From assembly GCA_963805715.1 (NCBI GenBank), contig CAWDVK010000020.1, positions 620,001-684,000 on the forward strand: a stretch of DNA of 64,000 nucleotides, read 5' to 3'. Position 1 is the stretch's first letter. Every line of letters starts with the position of its first letter. Below the pieces are notes generated by a model, which was not told where the DNA came from, did no database searches, and saw only the letters and a list, made by a program, of their open reading frames with translations. Both the position numbers and the translations under genes were made by a program. Below are positions 18,106 through 27,419 of this stretch, piece by piece. Source of the DNA: CAWDVK01 sp963805715 (lineage in GTDB: Bacteria > Actinomycetota > Actinomycetes > Streptosporangiales > Streptosporangiaceae).

Positions 18106-19563
18106 ATGAGTAACGTGCCGGAGCACCAGCTGCATATCGGCGGCCGGTGGCTGCCAGGCGAGGCCGGGGTCGCCGAGGCAATCAGCCCGTCTACCGGCGA
18201 GGTATTCGCGACCACCGCCGTGGCAGGCCCTGATGACGTCGACGACGCTGTCGCCGCGGCCGCGGCCGCGTGGCCAGCCTGGGCCGCGGCCTCCGCGTTC
18301 GAGCGGGCGGACTGGTGCGAGCGGATTGCCACGGCCGTCGCGGCCGGGCGGGACAGGCTGGCCGAGATACTGACGCGCGATCAGGGCAAGCCGCTAGCCG
18401 AGGCCATGGACGAGGTCGACGAGCTCCGCGTGTACTTCCGGATGGCCGGCGAGGACGCCAAGCGCCTCGAGGGATCGCTGCCACCCTCGACCTCGGCCGG
18501 GCGCCGGGTGCTGACAGCCCGCCTGCCGCTGGGCGTCATCGCCGTCGTCAGCCCGTGGAACTGGCCCTACACGATGGGCGCCGAGCTGATCGCCCCGGCC
18601 ATGGCGTCGGGCAACGTCGTCATCTGGGTGCCGGCTCCGACCACGACCGCGTGCTGCGCGGTGCTGGCCGAGGTGATCTCCGGCACCGGCCTGCCGGCCG
18701 GCGTCTTCAGCTTCCTGCCCGGTCCCGGCCCGGTCGTCGGGGACGCCCTGGTCGCTCATCCCGGTGTCGCCGGCGTCGGATTCGTCGGCTCGGTGGCAAC
18801 CGGGGCCAGCGTCGCCGCGCGGGCGGCGGGCAAGGCGCAGGTCCTGGAGCTGGGCGGGAACGGGCCGATGGTCGTGCTCGAGGATGCCGATCTTGAGCTG
18901 GCCACGACCGCCGCGCTGGAGGCGGCCTACCTGTGCGCGGGCCAGAGCTGCACGGCCGGCGAGCGATTCCTGGTGCACGCCAGCGTGCGCGCCGAGTTCA
19001 CCGACCGGGTCGTAGCTGCCACCAAGGACGCCATCCGGCTCGGCGACCCGTTCGCGGCCGGTACCACGATGGGCCCGCTGAACAACGAGCCCACTGCCGC
19101 TAAGTTCGACCGGCACATCGCCGATGCCGTCAGCCGCGGCGCCCGGGTCTGCTGCGGCGGCGGCCGCGCGGCCGGCTTCCCGACCCGGCTGTTCGCCGAA
19201 CCCACCGTGCTGGACGGCGTCACGCCGGGGATGGCGATCGAGCGGGAAGAGACGTTCGGACCCGTCGTCCCGGTGGTCGAGGTCCGCTCGGCCCGCGAGG
19301 CGCTGGACCTGACGAACGCCTCGCCGTTCGGGCTGACCGCCGCCGTCTTCACCGCGGACCTGGAGCGCGGTCTCGCGTTCGCCGAGCAGGCCAGGGCCGG
19401 CTGGGTGAATGTCAACGCGTCTACCAACCTGTGGGAGTCCCACCTGCCGTTCGGCGGCCGGGCGGGCAGCGTCAGCGGCCGGGGCCGGGTCGGCGGGCGC
19501 TACCCGATGGAGGCATTCACCGAGCCCAGGACCATCGTGTACCCCGCCCCCCGGTACCGGTGA
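18106..19563 (+). CDS. NAD(P)-dependent aldehyde dehydrogenase
   Basis: A 485-aa aldehyde dehydrogenase. Conserved elements are SPWNWPYT (cofactor-binding), LELGGNGPM (catalytic Glu) and CAGQSCTAGERF (catalytic Cys), with the late EETFGPVVPV. The start ATG 18106 follows a purine-rich GGGCGGAG. It lies between the IclR regulator and formate-THF ligase, so oxidation of an aldehyde derived from one-carbon or amine breakdown (formaldehyde, betaine-type or semialdehyde) is plausible but not proven. It differs clearly from the ExaC-type enzyme at 50.8 kb. Confidence 0.85.
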   Translation: MSNVPEHQLHIGGRWLPGEAGVAEAISPSTGEVFATTAVAGPDDVDDAVAAAAAAWPAWAAASAFERADWCERIATAVAAGRDRLAEILTRDQGKPLAEAMDEVDELRVYFRMAGEDAKRLEGSLPPSTSAGRRVLTARLPLGVIAVVSPWNWPYTMGAELIAPAMASGNVVIWVPAPTTTACCAVLAEVISGTGLPAGVFSFLPGPGPVVGDALVAHPGVAGVGFVGSVATGASVAARAAGKAQVLELGGNGPMVVLEDADLELATTAALEAAYLCAGQSCTAGERFLVHASVRAEFTDRVVAATKDAIRLGDPFAAGTTMGPLNNEPTAAKFDRHIADAVSRGARVCCGGGRAAGFPTRLFAEPTVLDGVTPGMAIEREETFGPVVPVVEVRSAREALDLTNASPFGLTAAVFTADLERGLAFAEQARAGWVNVNASTNLWESHLPFGGRAGSVSGRGRVGGRYPMEAFTEPRTIVYPAPRYR

Positions 19564-19670
19564 GGCGGCCGCCGCACCGCCCTCCGGCATCACCCCCTTG
19601 CCCCCTGATCGCCCAGCCCGCTCCCTGCTCCTTTGACCCGCCCGTCCGAACGAAAGGTGGCGACAGCCAG

Positions 19671-21368
19671 ATGGCCATGCCCAGCGCGCTGGAGATCGCC
19701 AGGCGAGCCGCGCTGAAGCCGATCGCCGGCATCGCCGACGAGATCGGAATCCCGCCCTGGCTGGTCCAGCCGTACGGCGAGCACGTCGCGAAGATCGATC
19801 TCGCCGCGATCGCGGAGCTAGCTGACCGCCCGCGGGCCAGGTACGTGGTCGTCACCGCGGTCACGCCCACGCCGCTGGGCGAGGGGAAGACGACGACGAC
19901 GATCGGCCTCGGCCAGGCCATGAGCCATATCGGCCGGCGAGCCACGATCGCAATCCGGCAGGCGTCGATGGGGCCGACGTTCGGCATCAAGGGCGGCGCG
20001 GCCGGCGGCGGGTACAGCCAGGCAGTGCCGTTCGAGACGCTGAACCTGCACCTCACCGGCGACATGCATGCCGTCACCGCCGCGCACAACCAGCTCGCGG
20101 CGATGGTCGACAACCATCTGTTCCGGGGCAACGCGCTCGGCCTGGACCCGCACAACATCACCTGGCGCCGGGTGATCAACGTCAACGACCGGGCCCTGCG
20201 CAACATCGTGGCCGGGCTCGGCTCGGCCGCCGACGGGGTGCCCCGGCAGACTGGCTTCGACATCACGGCCGCATCCGAGGTGATGGCCGTCCTGGCCCTG
20301 TGCACGTCGCTGCAGGACATGCGGGCCCGGCTGGGCCGAATCGTCGTCGGCTATACCCGGAGCGGGGATCCGGTGACCGCCGAGCAGCTGAAGGCGGCCG
20401 GCGCGATGACCGTCATCATGCGGGACGCGGTCAACCCTAACCTGCTGCAGACGCTGGAGAACACGCCGGTCCTGGTGCACGCCGGCCCGTTCGGCAACAT
20501 CGCGCACGGCAACTCCTCGGTCGTGGCCGATCTCATCGGGATCCGGGCCGGTGACTTCCTGATCACCGAGGCCGGATTCGGCGCCGACATGGGCGCCGAG
20601 CGGTTCTTCAACATCAAGTGCCGGGTCTCCGGCCTGCGGCCGGATGCCGCGGTCGTCGTGACGACCGTGCGCGCCCTGAAGGCACATTCCGGCGGCCACC
20701 GCATCGTGGCCGGGAAGCCGCTGCCCCCGGCCATGCTCGCGGAGAACCCCGATGAGGTGCACATCGGCGGCGCGAACCTGCGCAAGCAGATCGAGAATGT
20801 GCGGGTGCATGGCGTCACGCCGGTCGTCGCCATCAACGCCATGCCAGGGGATTTCGCCTCCGAGCATGCGGCCATTGCCGAGATCGCGGCGTCGATGGGG
20901 GTCCGGTCCGCTGTCTGCACGCACTTCGCTGACGGCGGCCGCGGCGCGACAGCGCTGGCCGAGGCGGTGGCAGAGGCCGCGGCGGAGCCGAGCCAGTTCA
21001 GCTTCCTCTACCCCGGCGACGCGTCCCTGCGGACGAAGATCGAGACGATCGCGGGCCGTGTCTACGGCGCTGACGGCGTGGACTACTCCCCGCTCGCCGG
21101 GCGCCAGCTGGACAGCTTCGAGCGGAACGGATTCGGCGGCCTGCCGGTCTGCATCGCGAAGACCCAGCTGTCGCTGTCCTCCGACCCGGCGCTCAAGGGA
21201 GCGCCGTCTGGCTGGCGGCTGCCCGTCCGGGAAGTGCGCGCGTCGGTCGGCGCCGGCTTCATCTACCCGATCTGCGGGGACATGCGGACCATGCCGGGCC
21301 TGGCCTCGAACTCGGCGGCTGAGCGGATCGACATCGACGCGGACGGCAACGTCGTGGGTCTGTCGTGA
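19671..21368 (+). CDS. fhs: Formate-tetrahydrofolate ligase
   Basis: A 565-aa enzyme that joins formate to THF using ATP to give 10-formyl-THF. The P-loop TPLGEGKTTTTIGL lies at residues about 67-80, and RQASMGPTFGIKGGAAGGGYSQ and NLHLTGDMHAVTAAHN follow as in all Fhs proteins. Length and motifs are complete. The 107-bp gap from the aldehyde dehydrogenase and the following cyclohydrolase-like gene suggest a C1-folate operon that handles formate from methyl-group oxidation. Confidence 0.95.
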   Translation: MAMPSALEIARRAALKPIAGIADEIGIPPWLVQPYGEHVAKIDLAAIAELADRPRARYVVVTAVTPTPLGEGKTTTTIGLGQAMSHIGRRATIAIRQASMGPTFGIKGGAAGGGYSQAVPFETLNLHLTGDMHAVTAAHNQLAAMVDNHLFRGNALGLDPHNITWRRVINVNDRALRNIVAGLGSAADGVPRQTGFDITAASEVMAVLALCTSLQDMRARLGRIVVGYTRSGDPVTAEQLKAAGAMTVIMRDAVNPNLLQTLENTPVLVHAGPFGNIAHGNSSVVADLIGIRAGDFLITEAGFGADMGAERFFNIKCRVSGLRPDAAVVVTTVRALKAHSGGHRIVAGKPLPPAMLAENPDEVHIGGANLRKQIENVRVHGVTPVVAINAMPGDFASEHAAIAEIAASMGVRSAVCTHFADGGRGATALAEAVAEAAAEPSQFSFLYPGDASLRTKIETIAGRVYGADGVDYSPLAGRQLDSFERNGFGGLPVCIAKTQLSLSSDPALKGAPSGWRLPVREVRASVGAGFIYPICGDMRTMPGLASNSAAERIDIDADGNVVGLS

Positions 21369-21428
21369 CCGGGCCGGGCGCCGTGCCCAGCGCCATGATC
21401 CCGCGCCTCCGCCGCTGAGCCGGCAGCC

Positions 21429-22202
21429 ATGAACCACGATGACCGCATTCCGGTTCCGGCCGATCCCGGCCTAGCCGAACCCGGCCCCGTCGGCCCTGGC
21501 CCGGCTGACACCGGCGTCGCGGACGCGGCCCCGGCTGGCCCCGGTGCTGCCGGGGCCAGCCCGGCCGGCGCTCGCGCAACTGACCATGACCTCGCCAGCC
21601 CGGCCGCCGCTCAGCCCCGCTACCTGCAGATGCCGCTCGGCCAGTTTCTCGGCGAGATGGCGGCCAGGCGCGCCGCACCGGGCGGCGGCGCCGCGGCCGC
21701 CACCTGCGTCGCGCTCGCCGCCAGCCTGTGCGCGATGACCGCCCGCTACTCCGGCCGGCAGCTCACCGAGCCCAGGGCAGCCGCCTGCGCCGATACCGCC
21801 GACGAATTCGCCCGCCAGGCTGCCGCGCTGGCCGAGGCGGACGCGGATTCCTTTGAGCAGGTGCTCGCCGCCTGGCGGCAGCCCGCTGACGAAGCCGGGG
21901 CGGAAACGCTCCGGCGCCAGGCCATTTCTGCTGCCCTGTCGGAGGCCAGCGACGTGCCGATGGCGATCGTGACCCTGGCCGCCGAGGTCGCGGGACTGGC
22001 GGCCGAGCTGGCCGCGCACGGCAACCCGAACCTGCGCGGCGACGCGGCCACGGCCGGGTTCCTCGCGCAGGCCGGTGCGGCCTCGGCGGCGGCCCTGCTC
22101 CGGATCAACCTGGCCGGCCTGCCCGACGACCGGCCCGCGCTGGCCGCCGAGTTCCTCGAGTGGATCGCCGGGACAGTCCGGGCCGCCGACCCGCCGCGCT
22201 AG
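21429..22202 (+). CDS. Cyclodeaminase/cyclohydrolase family protein (FchA-like)
   Basis: A 257-aa protein. After an N-terminal Pro/Ala/Gly-rich tail of about 60 residues comes the FTCD_C/FchA fold: LPLGQFLGEMAARRAAPGGGAAAA (family start, PGGG), then the four-helix core. Members act as methenyl-THF cyclohydrolase or formimino-THF cyclodeaminase. Its position after fhs favours the cyclohydrolase role, linking 10-formyl-THF and methylene-THF. The low-complexity leader is unusual, and the true start could be later. Confidence 0.8.
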   Translation: MNHDDRIPVPADPGLAEPGPVGPGPADTGVADAAPAGPGAAGASPAGARATDHDLASPAAAQPRYLQMPLGQFLGEMAARRAAPGGGAAAATCVALAASLCAMTARYSGRQLTEPRAAACADTADEFARQAAALAEADADSFEQVLAAWRQPADEAGAETLRRQAISAALSEASDVPMAIVTLAAEVAGLAAELAAHGNPNLRGDAATAGFLAQAGAASAAALLRINLAGLPDDRPALAAEFLEWIAGTVRAADPPR

Positions 22203-22264
22203 CGCCAGCGCGGCCAGGCGCTCCCGGTCCCGGTCCCGGTCCGGTCAGCCGGTCCCGGTCCCGG

Positions 22265-22696
22265 TCAGCCGGACTTGCCGAAGTCCGCGCTCAGCCAGTG
22301 CTCGGGGGTCAGCCGGATCGCGATGCTCTCGCCCTCGGGGTCGGGATTGGCCGCCACGAACTGGTCAGCGCCCTCGATGCCGAGGTAGCGGCGGGCCATC
22401 GCCAGCCGCTCGTCCAGATCAACGTCCTCGATGACCGCGGGGCCCTCCACGGTGACGTAGCGGAAGGGCGGCGCCTCGTCCTGGGCGCAGAGGCTGAACC
22501 GGCCTGCCGCACTGACCGCGCGGGCCTTCCGTGAGCTCCGCTCGGTGATCACGCTGACCATCCCGCCGGGCTGGTAGCTGTACCAGACCGGGATGGTGAG
22601 CGGCCCCCGGCCATCCGGCTCGGTCACGCTCATCACGCCGACGTGCACCCCGGCCAGGAACTGCTCCCGCTCGGCCCGGCTCATCGCGAACGTCAT
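22265..22696 (-). CDS. PPOX-class F420- or FMN-dependent flavin-binding protein
   Basis: About 143 aa of the pyridoxamine 5-phosphate oxidase-like split-barrel fold: MSRAEREQFLAGVHVGVMSV, PLTIPVWYSYQPGG, VSAAGRFSLCAQ, and RYVTVEGPAVIED. The ATG at 22696 is chosen because AGGGGG lies 8 nt upstream; ATG 22762 would add 22 residues without a clear ribosome binding site. In actinomycetes this family often uses F420 to reduce small molecules. The substrate is unknown. Confidence 0.8.
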   Translation of the reverse strand: MTFAMSRAEREQFLAGVHVGVMSVTEPDGRGPLTIPVWYSYQPGGMVSVITERSSRKARAVSAAGRFSLCAQDEAPPFRYVTVEGPAVIEDVDLDERLAMARRYLGIEGADQFVAANPDPEGESIAIRLTPEHWLSADFGKSG

Positions 22697-22844
22697 CCAG
22701 GGCCCCCTGTCGCTGGCCGGGCGCGGCCTGCCCGGCTTCATGATCATGGAGTTCCCGGTCATCCTATGACGGGCGCCGCGGCCTGGTCCTGCACGGGCTG
22801 GCCGGGCGCCTCTGGCGGCAGCGGCCCGCCGTGGCCGGGCGGGC

Positions 22845-24470
22845 TTACCGGCAGACGACCTGCAGCGTGCCGAGGGACGGATCGGCCGCGTAGGCGATGC
22901 GGCCGCCGTCGGCGGCCACCTCGCGCAGCGCCGCCAGCGCTGCCCTTGTGACCAGCTCGCCGGGGGCCAGCACCGGCACGCCCGGCGGGTAGGGGGCGAT
23001 CAGCTCGGCGCTGACCCGGCCGATGGCGCGATCGGCGGGCACGGTCTCGTTCTGGGCGAAGAAGGCTTCCCTGGGCGCGAGCACGGTTTCCGGCTCGACC
23101 GTCCACGCCGCGGCCGGGACCGGGCGGCGGGGCGCGGCGCGATGCCGCTCGATGGTCGCGATCAGCGCCTCGGTGAAGGCCGCGACCTGCTCCTCGCTGT
23201 CGGCCATCGTGGGGATGGGCCCGAGCGTGTCCCGGTCAGCCATCTCCATCGGCATGCCCGCCGCCACCAGGTCGGCCTCGACCGCGTACCCGTTCGCGCC
23301 GGTGCCGGCCAGCAGCACGACCAGCTTCGTCGGCTCCACGCCGGGACCGTCGAGCACGCCGAGGCCGGGTACCTGCCGGAGCCGGTGCCGCGCCGCCGCG
23401 ACGCCGCGGAGCAGCCGGGCGCACAGCCGCGCGCCGTCTCTGGCCAGCAGCGCCCTGGCCGCGTCGATGCTGGCCATGATCGAGCCGGTCGGGCTGGTGG
23501 TGTGCGTGGCCTCGAACGCGCGGTTCAGCCGGGCCGCATCCAGCCGGCCAGTCCTGGCCAGCACGAGAGCACCCTGGCTGTAGGCAGGCAGCGCCTTGTG
23601 CGCGCTGGTCACCATCGCGTCGGCGCCGGCCGCGATCGCGTGCGGCGGCAGGTCGGGGTGAAAGCCGAGATGGGCGGCCCAGGCCGCGTCCACCACGAGC
23701 GGCACCCCGGCCGCGTGCGCGGCATCGGCGTGCCCGGCCAGGTCGCCGATCGTGCCGACATAGGAGGGATCGCCGAGGAACACGCCGCAGGCGTCCGGGT
23801 GCGCGGCCAGCGCGGCCGCGACGGTGTCCACGGCGACCGCGGCCGGGAGGCCGGAAGCCGGATCGATCTCCGGCCGCACCCAGACCGGGCGGAGCCCGGC
23901 CAGCACCAGGCCGAGCAGCAGCGACCGGTGCAGGGTCCGGGTGATGACCACCTCGCGGCCGGGCCTGCCGATCGCCAGCGCGAGGGCCTGGTTGCCGTGC
24001 GTCGAGCCGGCCACGGAGAACCGGCACCAGTCCGCGCCCCACAGCGCCGCGGCCCGGCCCTCCGCGTCGATCCGCAGCGTATCGGCGTGCTTGATGGAGT
24101 CGAGCCCGCCATACAGCGGCGCGTCCCCGGCGATCACGTCGCCGACCAGGTCGCGGCGCTGCTTGTGGCCGGGCACCGACATCGGCAGCAGCTGGCCGCG
24201 CTCCGCCCGGTCACAGAAGTCCAGCCAGCCGGCCAGCAGCGGGGCGTCGGCCCGCAGGCCGAGCGGGTCACGCGGATCCGCCGCCGCCGGGACCGACCAC
24301 ACCGGTGACAGTGGCGCGCCCGTAACTGGCGGCCCGGCCGGGCCGGGGCTCGGGCCGGGACTGGCCGGGCCGGGACTGGCCGGGCCAAGACTGGCGGGGC
24401 CGGGACTGGCCGGGTCCGGACTGGCGGGGCCGGGAGCCGCGAGCGGGTCGAGCCGGGCGGGGTCAGTCAT
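22845..24470 (-). CDS. Orn/Lys/Arg decarboxylase-like PLP enzyme
   Basis: A 541-aa fold-type I PLP enzyme like lysine/arginine decarboxylases: VPGHKQRRDLVGD, SVAGSTHGNQAL, DAAWAAHLGFHP and the PLP-lysine motif VTSAHKALPAYSQG. The last 100 residues form the C-terminal domain (PYPPGVPVLAPGE). The start ATG 24470 gives a repetitive leader of SPGPA-type units (about residues 12-45); a longer frame into the divergent gene is not real. Likely makes a polyamine or agmatine/cadaverine. It is divergent from the PolX gene. Confidence 0.85.
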   Translation of the reverse strand: MTDPARLDPLAAPGPASPDPASPGPASLGPASPGPASPGPSPGPAGPPVTGAPLSPVWSVPAAADPRDPLGLRADAPLLAGWLDFCDRAERGQLLPMSVPGHKQRRDLVGDVIAGDAPLYGGLDSIKHADTLRIDAEGRAAALWGADWCRFSVAGSTHGNQALALAIGRPGREVVITRTLHRSLLLGLVLAGLRPVWVRPEIDPASGLPAAVAVDTVAAALAAHPDACGVFLGDPSYVGTIGDLAGHADAAHAAGVPLVVDAAWAAHLGFHPDLPPHAIAAGADAMVTSAHKALPAYSQGALVLARTGRLDAARLNRAFEATHTTSPTGSIMASIDAARALLARDGARLCARLLRGVAAARHRLRQVPGLGVLDGPGVEPTKLVVLLAGTGANGYAVEADLVAAGMPMEMADRDTLGPIPTMADSEEQVAAFTEALIATIERHRAAPRRPVPAAAWTVEPETVLAPREAFFAQNETVPADRAIGRVSAELIAPYPPGVPVLAPGELVTRAALAALREVAADGGRIAYAADPSLGTLQVVCR

Positions 24471-24535
24471 CAGATAAGTGTGCGGGATGCGGCTGACGGC
24501 GTGACCGGGCCCTCCCTCGCGGCCGGACTCTCCGG

Positions 24536-24635
24536 CCGTCCGGCCGGGCCGGGGCGCGGGCCATCCGGCCGGGCCAGGGCGCGGGCCGTCCGGCCGGGCC
24601 GGGGCGCGGGCGATTCGGCCGGGCCGGGGCGCGGG
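24536..24635. repeat. Four tandem 25-bp GC-rich repeats
   Basis: Four perfect-length 25-bp units (24536, 24561, 24586, 24611) differ at a few positions and end in GGGCGCGGG. They fill most of the gap between divergent decarboxylase and PolX genes. They are probably expanded by slippage. Confidence 0.75.
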
Positions 24636-24647
24636 CAGAATGGGACC

Positions 24648-26519
24648 ATGCCCCAGGCCAATGACGCGGTGGCTGAGCTGCTGACCGAGTACGCTGAGCT
24701 GCTGCAGATGACGGGCGGGGACCCGTTCCGGGCCCGGGTGTTCCAGAAGGCCGCCCGCGCCATCGCCGGCCACCCGCAGGACGTGTCCGGGCTCAGCCCG
24801 CTGGACCTGCAGCGCATTCCCGGCGTGGGCAAGTCCACCGCCGAGAAGGTCAGCGAGATCACCGCGACCGGGACGTTCCCGGCGCTGGAGCGGATGCGGG
24901 CGCAGATACCGGACGGCGTCATCCAGCTCACCCGGGTACCGGCCCTCGGTCCCAAGCGCGCTCTCCTGCTTTACCGGGAGCTGCACGTCAGCTCGCCAGA
25001 GGAGCTCCGGGACGCGATCACGGCCGGCCAGCTGGACGGACTGAAGGGCTTCGGCAGCAAGAGCACGGAGAAGCTGCTCCGGGGCATCGAGCTGCTGGAG
25101 AGCACCGGCCAGCGGGTGCTGCTGAACGTGGCCGCCGAGACGGCCGCGATGGTGATCGAGGCGGTCAGCGCGGCTCCCGGCTGCCTGCGCTGCGCGCGGC
25201 CGGCTCGCTGCGCCGCTGCGCCGAGACCGTGGGCGACGTGGACGTGCTGGCCACCGCCGCGGACTCCGCCCCGCTGATGGCGGCGCTGGCCGGCGTGCCC
25301 GAGCTGGGCGAGGTCATCGTTTCGGGGCCTGCCAAGACATCCATCCGGACGGCGGCCGGCCTGCAGGTCGACCTGCGGGTGGTGCCGGAGGAGTCGTGGG
25401 GCGCCGCGCTGCAGTATTTCACCGGCTCGCAGGCGCACAATGTGCGGATTCGCGAGATCGCCGTGCGCTCGAAACTGAAGCTCTCCGAGTACGGCCTGTT
25501 CGATACCGCGACGGGTGAGCTCATCGTGTCCAGGACCGAGGACGAGGTCTACCACCGCCTGGGCATGGACTGGATACCGCCGACCATGCGGGAGGACACC
25601 GGCGAGATCGCGGCGGCGCAGCGCGGTGAGCTGCCGGCCGTGGTGACCGAGCGCGATATCCGCGGCGACCTGCACACGCACACCGACCTGACCGACGGCG
25701 TCGCCCCCCTGGAGCAGATGGTCGCGGCGGCGCAGGCGCGGGGCTACGAGTACTACGCCGTCACCGATCACGCGCCGAACCTGTTCATGCAGCGGATGAC
25801 CGACGAGAAGATGCTGGCCCAGCGCGAGCAGGTCCGGCGGCTCGGCGCCCGGCTCGCCGGCGGTGCCGGCCGCGGGGCCAGCGGCGGCGGAACGGGCGGC
25901 AGGGACCCGGGCGGCAGCGGAACGGGCGGCGGCGGAACGGGCGGCAGGGACCCGGGCGGCAGCGGAACGGGCGGCAGCGGAACGGGCGGCAGCGGAACGG
26001 GCGGCGGGCCGATGGTGCTGTTGCACGGCACGGAAGCTCAACATCGCCGCCGACGGCAGCGTGGACTGGCCGGAGGAGTTCCTGGACGGATTCGACATCT
26101 GCGTAGCGTCCGTGCACTCGCTGTTCGACCAGCCGCGCGCCCAGATGACCAGGCGGTTCCTGGCCGCCTGCGAGAACCCGCGGGTCAACATCATCGGCCA
26201 TCCGCTGACCAGGAAGATCGGACGCCGGCCTCCGGTCGACGTGGACCTGGCGGAGGTGTTCCGGGCGTGCGCCAGGACCGGCACGGCGCTGGAGATCAAC
26301 GCCCATCCGGCCCGGCTCGACCTGCCGTCGGCGCACATCCGGTCGGCGCTCGACGCGGGGGTGAGGTTCGCCATCGACAGCGACGCGCACTCCGTGCGCG
26401 ACCTGGACTACCTGCGCTACGGCGTCGGCACCGCGCAGCGCGGCTGGCTGACCGCCGGCGACGTGATCAACACCTGGCCGCTGCCCCGGCTGCGCGAGTT
26501 CCTGCGCAAGAACGGCTAG
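24648..26519 (+). CDS. polX: DNA polymerase X/PHP family protein (polX), two frameshifts
   Basis: Three frames together give one PolX protein. Residues 1-180 hold the HhH/8-kDa region (IPGVGKSTAEKV, VPALGPKRALLLY). The polymerase core continues in another frame from AGSLRRCAETVGDVDVL (two-Asp motif), and the PHP domain begins DLHTHTDLTDG. Frame 1 is lost near 25185-25205 (one base missing), and frame 2 is lost near 26030 (one base extra), just after LLHGTE; the last part continues LNIAADGSVDW to LREFLRKNG. A Gly-rich insertion of about 50 residues (25860-26010) lies in the PHP domain. Family function is gap-filling repair synthesis with 3-5 exonuclease. Pseudogene or consensus error. Confidence 0.82.
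25884..26010. repeat. 15-bp tandem repeats encoding Gly/Ser/Thr linker inside polX
   Basis: Repeated GGCGGCAGCGGAACG-type units encode GGSGT and GGRDP repeats. They interrupt the PHP domain and end just before the second frameshift. Confidence 0.75.
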
Positions 26520-26552
26520 CGGCCGGGCGCTCGAGGCCGGGGCCAGCAGCCA

Positions 26553-26610
26553 GCAACGTGGAAGCGTGATCGCTGCGGATACAACGACAGTGATGACGCT
26601 CCCACGTTGC
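26553..26610. terminator. Large imperfect hairpin between convergent genes
   Basis: A 23-bp stem with three mismatches: GCAACGTGGAAGCGT (26553-26567) pairs with ACGCTCCCACGTTGC (26596-26610), and the pairing continues inwards to a 12-nt loop. It lies between convergent polX and the ABC permease, so a bidirectional terminator is likely. There is no long T-tract. Confidence 0.6.
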
Positions 26611-26621
26611 TCAAGGACGGC

Positions 26622-27419
26622 TCACCTGGGCTGGAGGGCCCGGCGGCTGTACAGGCGCCTCGCCCAGGCGTAGCCGAGCAGCGCGATGCCGGCGCACCAG
26701 GCGGCGGCGATCACCGCGTTGCTGCCGACCGGGCCTCCCAGCAGCAGTCCCCGGAGCGTCTCGATGACCGGCGTGAACGGCTGGTTCTCGGCGAACCAGC
26801 GCACCCCGGCCGGCATCGAGCGGGTCGGGACGAAGCCGCTGCCGAGGAACGGCAGCAGGATCAGGAACATGGGCAGGTTGCTGGCCGTCTCGACGCTCTT
26901 GCTGACCAGGCCGAGGGCGACCGACAGCCAGGTGAGCGCGAACGAGATCATCGCTAGCACCCCGACGGCCGCGATCCAGGCCAGCGGGCCCGCCGTCGGC
27001 CGGAACCCGGCCAGCAGCGCGAATCCGACCACGACGGCCACCCCGAGCATGGACTGGATCATGCTGCCGAGAACATGGCCGGTGAGCACCGAGGCGCGGG
27101 AGATGGCCATGGTGCGGAACCTGGCGATGATGCCCTCGGTCATGTCGGTCGCGACCGAGATCGCCGTGCTCTGGGCCGCCGTGGCCACGGTCAGCAGCAG
27201 GATGCCGGGCACGACGTAGTTGACGTCGCCGGCCCGCCCGCCCCGCACGTGGCCGAGCCCCGCGCCCAGCGTGCCGCCGAACACGTAGACGAACAGCAGC
27301 AGGAAGATGACGGGCAGGCCGACGAGCATCAGGGTCATGGACGGGTAGCGCAGCATGTGCCGCAGGTTGCGGCGCAGCATGGTCGCCGAATCGGCAGCGG
27401 CATAGGACAGGGTGGTCAT
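26622..27419 (-). CDS. ABC-2 type transporter permease (DrrB-like)
   Basis: A 265-aa permease with six hydrophobic segments of the ABC-2/DrrB type. The early MTLMLVGLPVIFLLLFVYVFG and the GFVPTRSMPAGVRWFAENQPFTPVIETLRGLLLG block before the last helix are typical of daunorubicin-type exporters. It overlaps the ATPase gene by 4 bp. The pair probably exports a lipid or drug. The substrate is unknown. Confidence 0.87.
   Translation of the reverse strand: MTTLSYAAADSATMLRRNLRHMLRYPSMTLMLVGLPVIFLLLFVYVFGGTLGAGLGHVRGGRAGDVNYVVPGILLLTVATAAQSTAISVATDMTEGIIARFRTMAISRASVLTGHVLGSMIQSMLGVAVVVGFALLAGFRPTAGPLAWIAAVGVLAMISFALTWLSVALGLVSKSVETASNLPMFLILLPFLGSGFVPTRSMPAGVRWFAENQPFTPVIETLRGLLLGGPVGSNAVIAAAWCAGIALLGYAWARRLYSRRALQPR

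Noticed and set aside
24471..24986. Longer N-terminal extension of the Orn/Lys/Arg decarboxylase
   Set aside because: The extra frame runs antisense through the PolX start and has no decarboxylase similarity.
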